Positions 45,901-52,895 of a stretch of 64,000 nucleotides of DNA are shown piece by piece. The stretch is from JAAUUJ01 sp964392245 (GTDB lineage Bacteria > Cyanobacteriota > Cyanobacteriia > Thermostichales > Thermostichaceae). How positions within the stretch are numbered: the stretch's first letter is position 1; every line of letters begins with the position of its first letter. The notes below the pieces were generated by a model. That model was not told the origin of the DNA and ran no database searches. It saw nothing but the letters and a program-made list of their open reading frames with translations. The position numbers were made by a program, and so were the translations under genes. The stretch covers positions 50,155 to 114,154 of the forward strand of contig CAYMOX010000006.1 of the NCBI GenBank assembly GCA_964392245.1. The letters are read 5' to 3'.

Positions 45901-47139
45901 GATAGAATCTTAGAATTCTTGCGGAACTACAACACCCTTTTACTGCGTATTAGTGATGACTGTAGTTTAAGCTTAGCTGCGCTGAGTTCTGAGCTAAATC
46001 TTAGTGGTGCAAGCAGTTACAGTTCTGAACTAGATGTAATAAAAAGAGCTAATTATGTTGCCCCTCGAGATGAAATTGAGCAGATCCTTGTGGAGATCTG
46101 GGAAGAGGTCATGGGTATACATCCTATTGGTGTAAAGGATAACTACTTTACCCTCGGCGGCAATTCGATCTTGGCATTTCGTATGGCAGAGTTATGTCGA
46201 CGACGATTGAGCCGCCCTTTAAGCTTAACTCTCCTCTCTGCATCTCCAACAATTGAAGGCTTAGCCTCTGCCTGGAGATGGGGATTAGACAGAGATCCAA
46301 GTGGATCTCCCCTGGTTTCCTTAAAGCCTGATGGTACAAAACTTCCATTATTCTTAGCCAGTGGATTAATTAACCAGGCTTATATCTTTACTCGCCTACT
46401 TCCTTACCTGGAAGCCGATCAGCCTCTTTATGCTTTGAGACCCTTTATTAATCACGGAACTCGGGACACCCATCAACGTGGATATACACAGTTGGAAGAT
46501 ATCGCGGCAGCATGCATTACTGCGATTCGAACCATCCAACCTGTGGGTCCTTATCGCCTGGGAGGTTATTCAGCAGGGAGTGCTGTTGCCTATGAGATGG
46601 CAAGACAATTACAAGAGCAGGGAGAAACCGTGGAATTGTTGGTGATCATGGATTTAACGCCAACCGATGTGAAAGATATTAACCAGATTAAACCTCGTAG
46701 AGCCATCGGTGAAATGGTCAGAGTTCTCAGCGCCGCATTTGCTGAGTTTACATTGGAAGAAGGGGATCAAAAACATGACCGCCACTTACTGATTAAGGAA
46801 CAACTACAATTTTTAAAGCGGCTCTGGCTATTCATAACAAAAGTTGTTCTCCCAGGGCAAAAAGCCATCAGAACTGCTCAAGCCTCTATGATCAACTATC
46901 GACTCAAGCCTTATTCTGGAGATGCCAAAGTGTTTTTAACTTATGAGCGAACCGAACAGACCAAAGGAATTAATGATGAGATAAAATCCACAACAGGTGG
47001 ATGGGAAGAATTTATTCAAGGCAACCTGGAATCATATCCCATGCCTGGTGATCACTTTAATCTAATGGTTGATGAAGAACTAGCAAGGGAAGTTGCAAAC
47101 AAACTCAACCTGTGCTTAGAAGCGCTGGATAAGCGATAA
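39991..47139 (+). CDS. Hybrid megasynthase: KS-AT-KR-ACP-C-PCP-TE
   Basis: 2382 aa; ATG 39991 is preceded by GAGAGGTGA at good spacing. Domains: docking coil (about 10-36); KS from 38 (Cys212); AT Ser663 (QAFHS, malonyl-type); KR about 1180-1370 (GGLGFLG, LDD, Tyr1332; B-type); ACP LGVDSL, Ser1495; C about 1567-2005 (HHIISDG 1703-1709); PCP LGGNSI, Ser2059; TE (GGYSAG, Ser2194; Asp2221; His2355). No A domain lies between C and PCP, yet the C-to-PCP linker carries YVAPRDEIEQILVEIWEEV (from 2022), the usual end-of-A linker. The PKS part should leave a D-3-hydroxyacyl chain. The N-terminal coil implies an upstream partner, but the preceding gene ends in a TE, so the donor must be another PKS of the cluster. 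It is the last PKS gene; a hairpin and a convergent gene follow. Confidence 0.94.
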   Translation: MAMPQEHKKDYRSLLKDSIIRLEKLQSKLKTLASSSNEPIAIVGMACRYPGGAHSPQSFWHNLQQGIDAISEVPLNRWGADAYFDPDPEVVGKMYTRSGGFLSHPIDCFDPSFFGLTPRETLTLDPQQRLLLEVSWEALEDANIPPDSLFNTSSGVFVGVSTTDYRIENLQGVEQTEYAAYLGTGNALSTASGRLSYFLGLTGPSLTVDTACSSSLVAVHLACQSLRQQECHLALVGGVNLILSPVTNIVFCRAGMLSRDGRCKTFAAAADGYGRGEGCGVLVLKRLSDAQRDGDQIQAVIRGSAVNQDGRSGGLTVPNGLSQAEVIRQALTNGGVEANQVDYVEAHGTGTSLGDPIEMDALESVYGPHHLLDRPLIVGSVKTNIGHTEAAAGIAGLIKVVLQLQEEAIAPHLHFQHPNPHIDWENLPVKIPTETLPWPRGEKARLAGVSSFGFSGTNAHIVVQEAPTIPPLIRKSSITDRPQHLLLLSAHNRNSLLQLAQAYLDYLRQPDPPSLGDICYTLSLGRSHLNHRLGVVAATSSEMIEKLATFLKDGAVSGLTIGQTHEVSNTVAFLFTGQGSQYIGMGRDLYETQPIFKQYLDRCAEILKEYMAHSLLEALYPSTEASSLNETAYTQPALFALEYSLAQLWISWGIQPQILMGHSVGEYVAACLAGVFSLEDGLKLIAHRARLMQSLSSDGAMASVLASPEMVEAAIAQYSVRLSIAAYNGPESVVFSGDRQAVEAVARDLEARGIKVKPLEVSQAFHSPLMDPILKEIEEIAGQINFRAPQISIVSNLTGELVGSEIATPDYWVKHVRQPVRFAQGMQTLQRQGVGIYLEVGPKPILLGMGRQCLAQDQGIWLPSLRPGQSDWGQMLQSLSQLYVQGVNINWTGIAQDYSYQKIRNLPTYPFQRERYWIDPPLYSLQNHAAGIAHLQQQTAPTLQQMLYQVMWKPLQPDPFTSRLTAAGGWILFTDHQGIGEALAHKLQSQGQTCWLIHHDQADLASGHDYLDPLAADGFSSLLQKITGQQEIPLQGIVHLWSLDIAANSELTESDLRRAQELSCASLLHLVQALSQLPHQPSSLPFWLITRGGQAVEAQAPVAFAQSLIWGMGRTLAREHPEYWGGLVDLDPSSTPAVAVEQILSQLLQSDSEDQVAFRHGQRFGARLVHSQLQELQAITFDPQKTYLITGGLGFLGLQVAKWMVNQGACHLVLTSRREASPEQRSVIATLEAVGTKVEVIPADMAIAADVEKLLATITVSMPPLKGLIHAAGVLDDGVLQKQSWERFEKVMAAKVLGSWHLRRLTQEHSLDFVVYFSSIAALLGATGQGNYAAANAFIDALSQDNHSRQINSISFNWGPWAEGGMTANLNERSRKYWLNIGIHSLEIKEGLQALAQTLMSGIPQLGVIPIDWSQFPAEPLGAYFSELKRKPQTTETKIQTAQNQIRPLLLQTDVKQREELLLNYLRGTIGKIIGLSAITQLEVDQPLNKLGVDSLMSVEIRNQIRTNLGVEIPVSRFMDGSSTTQLAVEITQKLSVPFGESQQVLPDPSKISPVLDLPIQMVERVGPLPASYGQERLWQLMQQLPQAEQAVYNLAVVLHIQGALNMSALDHAFQELIRRHEIHRTAIQEGNGIVVQMIHPAVDWTLPTRSFSEHKDKDGSPQVQRVIDELIQTPFNLQQAPLFRASLLLLDDTEMILVMVWHHIISDGGSILLFLEELESCYLAYANEQAPTFREMPIQYGDYAVWQRQMLIEERIKDSKAYWQRQLAGQIQNLKLPQSHNTVGLSYQGGRENVEISAELTQKLKQVCQQEGITMFTLLLTVLTALLYSYSGQRDLLICTPMTGRNRIELQRVLGYFNNLIPIRLQILGGMSFRDVLHQVRATTLDSFQHAELPFQWIPEIGEVTGVNLSRGLFDYEVFPEVPLQGLGLEISYLKADTGFSNFDFGLFVKERGASLNVLVEYKLALFNRDRILEFLRNYNTLLLRISDDCSLSLAALSSELNLSGASSYSSELDVIKRANYVAPRDEIEQILVEIWEEVMGIHPIGVKDNYFTLGGNSILAFRMAELCRRRLSRPLSLTLLSASPTIEGLASAWRWGLDRDPSGSPLVSLKPDGTKLPLFLASGLINQAYIFTRLLPYLEADQPLYALRPFINHGTRDTHQRGYTQLEDIAAACITAIRTIQPVGPYRLGGYSAGSAVAYEMARQLQEQGETVELLVIMDLTPTDVKDINQIKPRRAIGEMVRVLSAAFAEFTLEEGDQKHDRHLLIKEQLQFLKRLWLFITKVVLPGQKAIRTAQASMINYRLKPYSGDAKVFLTYERTEQTKGINDEIKSTTGGWEEFIQGNLESYPMPGDHFNLMVDEELAREVANKLNLCLEALDKR

Positions 47140-47140
47140 A

Positions 47141-47168
47141 CAAGTGTTTGCTGTTCAGCATGTACTTG
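47141..47168 (+). terminator. Candidate bidirectional terminator hairpin
   Basis: CAAGT...ACTTG encloses TGCTG-TT-CAGCA, a two-part stem with a 3/3 internal loop. It fills the 34-base gap between the convergent stops of the last PKS gene and the secreted-protein gene. No T-run is present on either side, so intrinsic termination would be weak. Confidence 0.4.
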
Positions 47169-47173
47169 AGAGT

Positions 47174-48658
47174 CTATCGATTTTTCCATCGTGACTCACA
47201 TCGATCTGTTTCAAACTCTTGAGTTGAGCAATAGATACCATGAGGATAATACTCGTCCATCCAGCGCTCAATCGCTTCATATTGCTGAAAACAATCTCGA
47301 TCTAATTGATCGCACGTCCTTTCATAGTAGTAATGAGATTTGCGAAAAGACAGGGAGGGCAGTTGATGCCGATAAGTAATGATGGTAGCCAGAGAAGTTA
47401 AAGGTAGCCAGTTATTCACGAGTTGACCTGTTTCTGGATCGATAGGGCGGTCTGCAGGCCAGGAAACAACCAGGTTTGCATAACCATTTACATCAGTCTC
47501 GAAATCAGTGTCCTTTAAGCAATCGCCGGTATACAAGGTCAAGTTATAGGTGCAGAATGACCAGTAACGGACTTGTTCCTTATTCCCTTGACCGGATCCA
47601 CTATCAAAAGTTGGAACTGTAGGTGCTTTAAATCGAGCTATGAAAACGTCCCCATATGCTGAGTTGAGGAATGTAGATAGATAGCTATTAGCTACATTGG
47701 TAAATCCTTCTTCATCCGGACCCTCATCTAACTGAGTCTGCAGCTTGTTGAACAGAAGCGGATAGTTTCCAATGATTGGTTCGAGACCACTTGATACGTC
47801 TGTGCCGATAAACCAGAGAGGAGGTTCATTACCCAATCGACCACCATCAGGCTCTCGCAACTGCGCTTGGCTAGTTAAGAATGCTCCGACCTGAGCAGGC
47901 CGTGCATTGAAGTTTTCTCCTCCACCAATTATTTGGCTACACAGCTCTTGCAAGGATTGGTACTGAGATTCGGTGGATCTTCTTGAGATATAAAAAATCT
48001 TCGGTAAATCCTGCTGTCCTCGTTTTTGCCATTCTCTAGGATCATCCGCAAATTCTGGGGGGATCGGTTCCCCTGTTAAGCGACCGTCATAAATGCGGTA
48101 CATAAGCACATAGTTGAGCAAGTCAGGCGAATCACCTGCAAACAGGCTATTGGGCAGTAAGGTGGCCGGCTGCGTTGGATTCAATCGCACCACATATTCT
48201 CGGTTATTCCCCCGACCTCTGCCTGAGAAGGGATTGCTAGAGCCCCGTTCTGGTCGGATCTGAAAGTCCAGAATGGCATCCACAGGATTGGGATCATAGG
48301 ATTCTAAAGAGAAAAATCTTGCATCAGGATACTGACCTCGAATTTCATAGAATCCTTTTCCTTCCTCTAGCACAGGTAAAATCGCGATCCAGTACACAGC
48401 ATTTTCATCAGATCCACCAACCCGATCCACCAACCCATCAGACTCAAACTGCCAGATGGATCCGAATTCTGGGCAAGCACTGATATCGATTTCAACCTTT
48501 TGTCCCAAAGTCTCTGGATCGAAGGCGGATAAAGACACTGATTCATCTGCATGGGGCTCTACAGTAAGCTGAGTCGAGCTCGCACAGGCCAGCTGTGAGG
48601 GAAGTGTCAGCAGGCTGACAAGACACCAGAGGGATAGACCTCGTCTAGTGAAATGCAT
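47174..48658 (-). CDS. Secreted Cys-rich protein of unknown function
   Basis: 494 aa. The N-terminus (MHFTRRG, then a hydrophobic stretch ending in SQLACASS) is a signal peptide. LAC is not a good lipobox because Gln sits at -3, so cleavage near ACA-SS is more likely. Six cysteines cluster in the last third (WSFC, TGDC, RTC, RDC, GIYC, DRC) and suggest disulfides outside the cytoplasm. I do not recognise a named family. Phrases such as QYPDARFFSLESYDPNPVD and VRYWSFCTYNLTLY loosely recall DUF1254/DUF1214 proteins, a pair of which lies 1.6 kb downstream on the same strand. It is transcribed towards the PKS genes and divergently from the halogenase-like gene, so any link to the pathway is inferred from position only. 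Confidence 0.75.
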   Translation of the reverse strand: MHFTRRGLSLWCLVSLLTLPSQLACASSTQLTVEPHADESVSLSAFDPETLGQKVEIDISACPEFGSIWQFESDGLVDRVGGSDENAVYWIAILPVLEEGKGFYEIRGQYPDARFFSLESYDPNPVDAILDFQIRPERGSSNPFSGRGRGNNREYVVRLNPTQPATLLPNSLFAGDSPDLLNYVLMYRIYDGRLTGEPIPPEFADDPREWQKRGQQDLPKIFYISRRSTESQYQSLQELCSQIIGGGENFNARPAQVGAFLTSQAQLREPDGGRLGNEPPLWFIGTDVSSGLEPIIGNYPLLFNKLQTQLDEGPDEEGFTNVANSYLSTFLNSAYGDVFIARFKAPTVPTFDSGSGQGNKEQVRYWSFCTYNLTLYTGDCLKDTDFETDVNGYANLVVSWPADRPIDPETGQLVNNWLPLTSLATIITYRHQLPSLSFRKSHYYYERTCDQLDRDCFQQYEAIERWMDEYYPHGIYCSTQEFETDRCESRWKNR

Positions 48659-48964
48659 TGCCGTTGCAGCCTTTCTTCTTGTGAAGAAGTAAGTTACACT
48701 TTTGTTGCCAATTTATCAGATCTATCTCTCGGCTTCATCCAATATGTGGGCTTTTTTGCTTTTATCTGCAGTTTCTAAGAGATTTTGTCCTTCCCCTTAA
48801 GATTAATCCCTTGAGTAGTGAGCATCTTTACTGGCTCAGGGCGTCTTGGGTATCTTAAGATCGCTATCTGCTGTTTGCTCTGCCAGGATTGATGGACATG
48901 CTTGTGTTCTGCCATACCTGCATCTCCAGCAAACCCTAGTTGCTAGTTCAGAGAGGTTGTGATC
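48659..48964. other. Divergent intergenic region (306 bp)
   Basis: No supported gene. It separates the start of the secreted-protein gene (-) from the halogenase-like gene (+) and must carry both promoters. Two symmetric elements are visible: CTTCTT-GTG-AAGAAG at 48675-48689, just upstream of the - strand start (possible operator or 5' UTR hairpin), and the perfect palindrome ATCTTAAGAT at 48852-48861. I could not fix a convincing -35/-10 pair. Confidence 0.5.
48951..48956 (+). promoter_or_regulatory. Ribosome binding site that decides the halogenase start
   Basis: GAGAGG lies 8 bases before ATG 48965. The frame is also open from a GTG at 48959, but that would leave only 2 bases of spacing, so ATG 48965 (or ATG 48968) is preferred. 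Confidence 0.6.
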
Positions 48965-50221
48965 ATGATGGAATTCAGTGAAAAGGTAAAAGAATGGCAA
49001 ATTGGGTGGCTGAGGCGCAACGTCTTGCGGATCCTGATGGCCTTTGGCTACGTTTTGACAAAAGTCAAAGTGATCCACGACCGCTTGCCTCAGAAGACTC
49101 GCGCTTCTCTGCCCGTCGCCTGGAATGATCACATGTGGTGGGTGGCCCTCAAATCCGGTGGGGATAAGATCTTTGGGGATTACTACAGCAAGCTGAAGAT
49201 CCCGGCGTCCTTTGCTCCCAAGACGGAAGTTGCTCCTGAGTATCAACTGACGGAAGCAGAGATCCAGTCGTTTTATGAGAATGGCTTTATGGGTCCTTTC
49301 GATCTAATAACCACCGAAGAAGCCCATGATCTGGAGGAGTATTTAGCAGGGGTCGTGGAGAGAGCCGAAACCGCAGTTTACCCTCCTGGCACCTACGAGC
49401 TCCCTGAAGATCTGAAGCAGGGGACCCAGACCGATCGCAGTGCTCTGGATATTGCGCGTCTGGCCATGGCCACTCGGGATCGGCATCTAGATGATCCTCG
49501 GATTCTGGATCTGTTTCGGCGTCGAGCTCTGACCGAGCGCGTGGCCCAGCTCATGGGTCCAGACCTGATGATCTGGCGTTCCCAGTTCTTTGGTAAGCGT
49601 CCTGGTGAAATTGGCACGGCCTGGCACCAGGCCACCACCTATGTCTACGAGAGCTTGAAGGAACACCTGATCCAGCCTCCTGACATTGATGAGCTGTTTG
49701 ATCTCAGCTGTTTTGTCTCCGTGACCGATGCCACGATTGAGAATGGCTGCCTCTGCTTTCTGCCTGGAACCCAAAAGGAAATTCGGCCCATTAACGTACA
49801 GATTTTTAAGCCTGAGAAAGATCGGGGCAACTCTAATGGGAACTCTCAGGTGAAGCGGTTTGGATCCCGCAAGATTGAGATTGACTATCCGATTCGAGAG
49901 GAAGATATTGTGCCAGTGGAGCTCAAGGCTGGGCAACTCTTGATCTTTACGGAGCGGGTTCTGCACGGATCGCTGGATAATATCTCTCAGGATAAGTATC
50001 GGCTTTCAGTAACAGGGCGAGTGGCGCGTCCAGATACACGCATCTACACAGAGCGCATGCTCAGAGATGGGCATGAACTGAAGCTGATCAGTGTTAAGAA
50101 GATCATGCTGGATAACTGGCGGGCAGTGATGCTGCGGGGTGAGGATCACTTTGGTTACAACCGCTCGGTGCCTGTGCATGAGCTGCCTCCTCTGATGCAG
50201 AAGCAGGAAGTGGCGGTTTAG
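48965..50221 (+). CDS. SyrB2-like non-heme Fe(II)/2-oxoglutarate halogenase (predicted)
   Basis: 418 aa, phytanoyl-CoA dioxygenase superfamily. The core from about residue 95 follows, from memory, the syringomycin chlorinase SyrB2: NGFMGPFD, DRHLDD, a GP-x-W-R-x-FF block, GTAWHQATTY, TDATIENGCLCFLPGTQ, then KAGQLLIF and VLHGS. The metal site is the key point: oxygenases of this fold use HxD...H, but here it is His221-Gln-Ala223...His334. Ala at the Asp position opens a coordination site for chloride or bromide in SyrB2-type halogenases. Arg352, 18 residues after the distal His, fits the 2-oxoglutarate-binding Arg. An N-terminal extension of about 90 residues with a basic, partly hydrophobic start is not part of SyrB2. 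SyrB2 acts on carrier-bound acyl groups, so a chain on one of the nearby ACPs or PCPs is the expected substrate. Whether the gene belongs to the PKS cluster is inferred: same strand, 1.8 kb after the last PKS gene. It converges on the DUF1254 gene with 7 bases between stops. Confidence 0.85.
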   Translation: MMEFSEKVKEWQIGWLRRNVLRILMAFGYVLTKVKVIHDRLPQKTRASLPVAWNDHMWWVALKSGGDKIFGDYYSKLKIPASFAPKTEVAPEYQLTEAEIQSFYENGFMGPFDLITTEEAHDLEEYLAGVVERAETAVYPPGTYELPEDLKQGTQTDRSALDIARLAMATRDRHLDDPRILDLFRRRALTERVAQLMGPDLMIWRSQFFGKRPGEIGTAWHQATTYVYESLKEHLIQPPDIDELFDLSCFVSVTDATIENGCLCFLPGTQKEIRPINVQIFKPEKDRGNSNGNSQVKRFGSRKIEIDYPIREEDIVPVELKAGQLLIFTERVLHGSLDNISQDKYRLSVTGRVARPDTRIYTERMLRDGHELKLISVKKIMLDNWRAVMLRGEDHFGYNRSVPVHELPPLMQKQEVAV

Positions 50222-50228
50222 TTTCTGG

Positions 50229-50765
50229 TTAGGGTTGAGGGGTGATCTTAAGTTGCTCTTGGGCCTGATTAACTTGAGCTAGGGTTTCATCATTAGCCGC
50301 AAAATAGCGTAGCAGAATGATTCCTTGAGAGGTTGGAGTTTGGATCACTCTGGCCTCTTTTTGATCTGCAATGCTGGAGGCGCTGCTCACAACCACAAAA
50401 CTCAACTCAGGGCCGCCCAGCTCTTGATCGTTGATCACATAAAAGTTATCGGTGTTGGCAGCATAGAGAGACAAAGACATATACGTAGGTGGAATAGGTA
50501 CCGATACCAGGATCGGCGAACGAGATACATCGAAGACGGCAATTGAATAGCTCAGATCCGGGCTGGGGCGAACCACATCTCTATTTTTTGCCGTGGGTTG
50601 GGGGATATGGGCAAAGCAATTCACCCCCACATAGCGGGTAACTCTGCGCATCACCACCCGCATGGCGACATAAGGAGTAGCAAACAGGATCAGGAGATGC
50701 AGACCCAGGGACGCTCCGATCACCAGCAGAGAGATATTGAGAACAGCATCAGGGGGAATCGTCAT
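50229..50765 (-). CDS. DUF1254-type membrane-anchored protein
   Basis: 178 aa. One transmembrane helix near the N-terminus (about 8-30) precedes a soluble domain with the DUF1254 pattern: SPDLSYSIAVFDVSRSPILV, PPTYMSLSLYAANTDNFYVI and the ending TPTSQGIILLRYFAANDET. DUF1254 proteins are short, exported or membrane-tethered, commonly encoded with a DUF1214 protein, and have no agreed function. Here the first 17 bases overlap the end of the DUF1214 gene, so the two are translated together with DUF1214 first. Confidence 0.8.
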   Translation of the reverse strand: MTIPPDAVLNISLLVIGASLGLHLLILFATPYVAMRVVMRRVTRYVGVNCFAHIPQPTAKNRDVVRPSPDLSYSIAVFDVSRSPILVSVPIPPTYMSLSLYAANTDNFYVINDQELGGPELSFVVVSSASSIADQKEARVIQTPTSQGIILLRYFAANDETLAQVNQAQEQLKITPQP

Positions 50766-51345
50766 GATCCTCTCGCATGATTTTTGGGAGCCTTGCGGTG
50801 AGGATCGACGCAGCCAGGGCAGGGTTTGGGTTGTAGAGCCTCAGCAATAGATCAAACGACTTCACATTCCCCAACGGGATCCAGTTTCCTTGCTGGGGTG
50901 AGCGGGAGAGATAGATCATAAATCTGCTGTTCTCTAGCCAGGTGACATTCTCAGAGTTGTAGGAGTAGCGATCCTGATCATTGGCAATGAGAAAACCATC
51001 CGGTCCGTAAGCCGTCAGACTCCACCAGCGGCTATCCAAGGCCTCCCCCTCAACTCGATAGGTGTGATCCGCCTGCAGAGGCTTGCCTTCACTGTCATTT
51101 TGAGCTAGGAGATAGATCGCTTCTGTCTGATTGAGGGCCAGCAGACCTGTGATAGCGATCATGGCGCGGATGTAGGGATTGGCTGCCACTCCACCCACCA
51201 GAGCGTTGTATTTCCAGGGGCCATTTTGTTGCTGGTAAAAGGCGGTGCCAAAGCGGATCAAAACCAGGAAGGAGATCCCTGTGATCACCACGGAGGAGAT
51301 CAGAGCCAGTCCTAGGTCCTGGACAGGGGAGAGGATCAACTGCAC
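50749..51345 (-). CDS. DUF1214-type membrane protein
   Basis: 198 aa. An N-terminal transmembrane helix (about 9-31) and a second hydrophobic stretch around NPYIRAMIAITGLLALNQTE precede the DUF1214 core: DSRWWSLTAYGPDGFLIAND, RYSYNS, then FMIYLSRSPQQGNWIPLG and LLLRLYNP. It is the first gene of a two-gene unit with the DUF1254 protein. The family function is unknown; the fold is thought to act outside the cytoplasm. The 268-base gap to ychF is divergent and should hold its promoter. Confidence 0.82.
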   Translation of the reverse strand: MQLILSPVQDLGLALISSVVITGISFLVLIRFGTAFYQQQNGPWKYNALVGGVAANPYIRAMIAITGLLALNQTEAIYLLAQNDSEGKPLQADHTYRVEGEALDSRWWSLTAYGPDGFLIANDQDRYSYNSENVTWLENSRFMIYLSRSPQQGNWIPLGNVKSFDLLLRLYNPNPALAASILTARLPKIMREDHDDSP

Positions 51346-51613
51346 ATGCTAAATCAGAATCACTGGTCACAGATTACTGGTTCTCTCCTCCAGATTCCAT
51401 CGCGAGGAGCATTGCACCTCTGGTAGCCTTAGTTCGCTATCCCAAGTCTTCATCAGTTTCAGGCTAACGGTGCCAGGGAAAGATCGCTAAAGGTTAACAC
51501 CCGTGATTCGATCAATAGGCCTAGGGTATTCTTTATGCCTCAGGATCGGGATCACAAACTGATCCCCCTGGAATGCTAGTCTCGATAAGAATTCACTAGG
51601 TTGTTTAGCCTGC

Positions 51614-52705
51614 ATGCTCAGAGCTGGTATTGTCGGACTGCCCAACGTCGGTAAATCCACCCTCTTTAATGCCCTGTCCGAAAATGCAAAGGCAGAGGCA
51701 GCCAATTTTCCCTTCTGTACCATTGAGCCCAACGTGGGTTTAGTGGCAGTCCCGGATCCGCGCCTCCAGGTTCTCTCCCAGATCAACACCTCCGTCGAGA
51801 TTGTACCTGCCCGGATCGAGTTTGTAGATATTGCTGGGCTCGTGGAAGGAGCTAGTAAAGGGGAGGGACTGGGAAATCAGTTTCTTTCTCATATCCGGCA
51901 GGTGGATGCCATTGTCCAGGTGGTGCGCTGCTTCGATGATGAAAACATTACCCATGTGGCGGGTTCTGTGGATCCGCGTCGAGACATTCAGGTGATCAAT
52001 CTGGAGTTGGCTTTGGCGGATTTAGCCCAGGTGGAGCGTCGCATGGACCGGGTGCGGAAACAGGCCAAAACAGACAAAACGGCCCGAGTTGAGTTAGAGG
52101 CACTGGAGAAGTTGCAGCAGGCTCTGGATGCAGGCAAACCGGCACGGCTAGTCCCCCTGGATGAAGAAGCAGAAGCCTTGATCCGGCCCCTGGGCATGCT
52201 CACCCGCAAGAAAATTATCTATGCCGCCAATGTGGCCGAAACGGATCTGGCCAGCGGCAATGCCTGGGTGGAGGAGGTACGCGATGTGGCTGCCGCTGAA
52301 GGCGCTGGTGTGGTGGTGGTCTCGGCCCAGGTCGAGGCTGAACTGCTGGATCTGGACGAGGCGGAGCGACAGGATTATCTGGATTCTCTGGGGGCGAAGG
52401 AAGGAGGACTGGTGAGTCTGATCCAGGCCACCTATGAGCTCTTGGGTCTGCGCACCTATTTCACCTCCGGTCCCAAAGAAACCCGAGCTTGGACGATCCC
52501 AGCCGGAGCCACAGCTCCTCAGGCAGCAGGGGTGATCCACTCTGATTTTGAGCGTGGCTTTATTCGGGCTGAGACTGTGGCCTATGCCGATCTGGTTGAG
52601 AGTGGATCCTTGAATGCCGCCAAGGAAAAAGGGTTGGTGAGAAGTGAAGGCAAGGACTATGTTGTACAGGAGGGAGATGTGATTTTATTCCGCTTCAACG
52701 TTTGA
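51614..52705 (+). CDS. ychF: YchF/OLA1-family P-loop NTPase
   Basis: 363 aa, the usual length for YchF. P-loop GLPNVGKST (8-16), switch region DIAGLVEGASKGEGLGNQFL, and NVAE (206-209) in place of the NKxD guanine motif, which is why this Obg-related family prefers ATP. The C-terminal TGS domain runs from about LLGLRTYFTSG to the end (VVQEGDVILFRFNV). It is a ribosome- and stress-linked housekeeping ATPase of the cytosol. The gene stands alone: its upstream neighbours are on the other strand, and 190 bases separate it from the Lpt operon. It marks the return to core chromosome after the biosynthetic region. No Shine-Dalgarno is visible before ATG 51614. Confidence 0.96.
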   Translation: MLRAGIVGLPNVGKSTLFNALSENAKAEAANFPFCTIEPNVGLVAVPDPRLQVLSQINTSVEIVPARIEFVDIAGLVEGASKGEGLGNQFLSHIRQVDAIVQVVRCFDDENITHVAGSVDPRRDIQVINLELALADLAQVERRMDRVRKQAKTDKTARVELEALEKLQQALDAGKPARLVPLDEEAEALIRPLGMLTRKKIIYAANVAETDLASGNAWVEEVRDVAAAEGAGVVVVSAQVEAELLDLDEAERQDYLDSLGAKEGGLVSLIQATYELLGLRTYFTSGPKETRAWTIPAGATAPQAAGVIHSDFERGFIRAETVAYADLVESGSLNAAKEKGLVRSEGKDYVVQEGDVILFRFNV

Positions 52706-52895
52706 GGGTACCTGTCTGGCCTGCCCGTTGATCCCAGATCTCAACTCACTCTCCAGAATTGCGCCTCTGAGTAGCAACCAGATTTGCGAACTAAGCTAAG
52801 CTCTCTGTCAGGATAGGGCTGGTCGTGAGGGTATGGTTGAACTGTTGCTCTACTTAGCGATTGACCACTTCTTCCATTCAGATCCGGATTGAATT

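Noticed and set aside
48965..50221. Reading the iron enzyme as an ordinary phytanoyl-CoA-type hydroxylase
   Set aside because: The second metal ligand Asp is Ala, which is expected to disable normal hydroxylation and is the hallmark of halogenases of this fold. The alternative stays possible only if another ligand fills the site.
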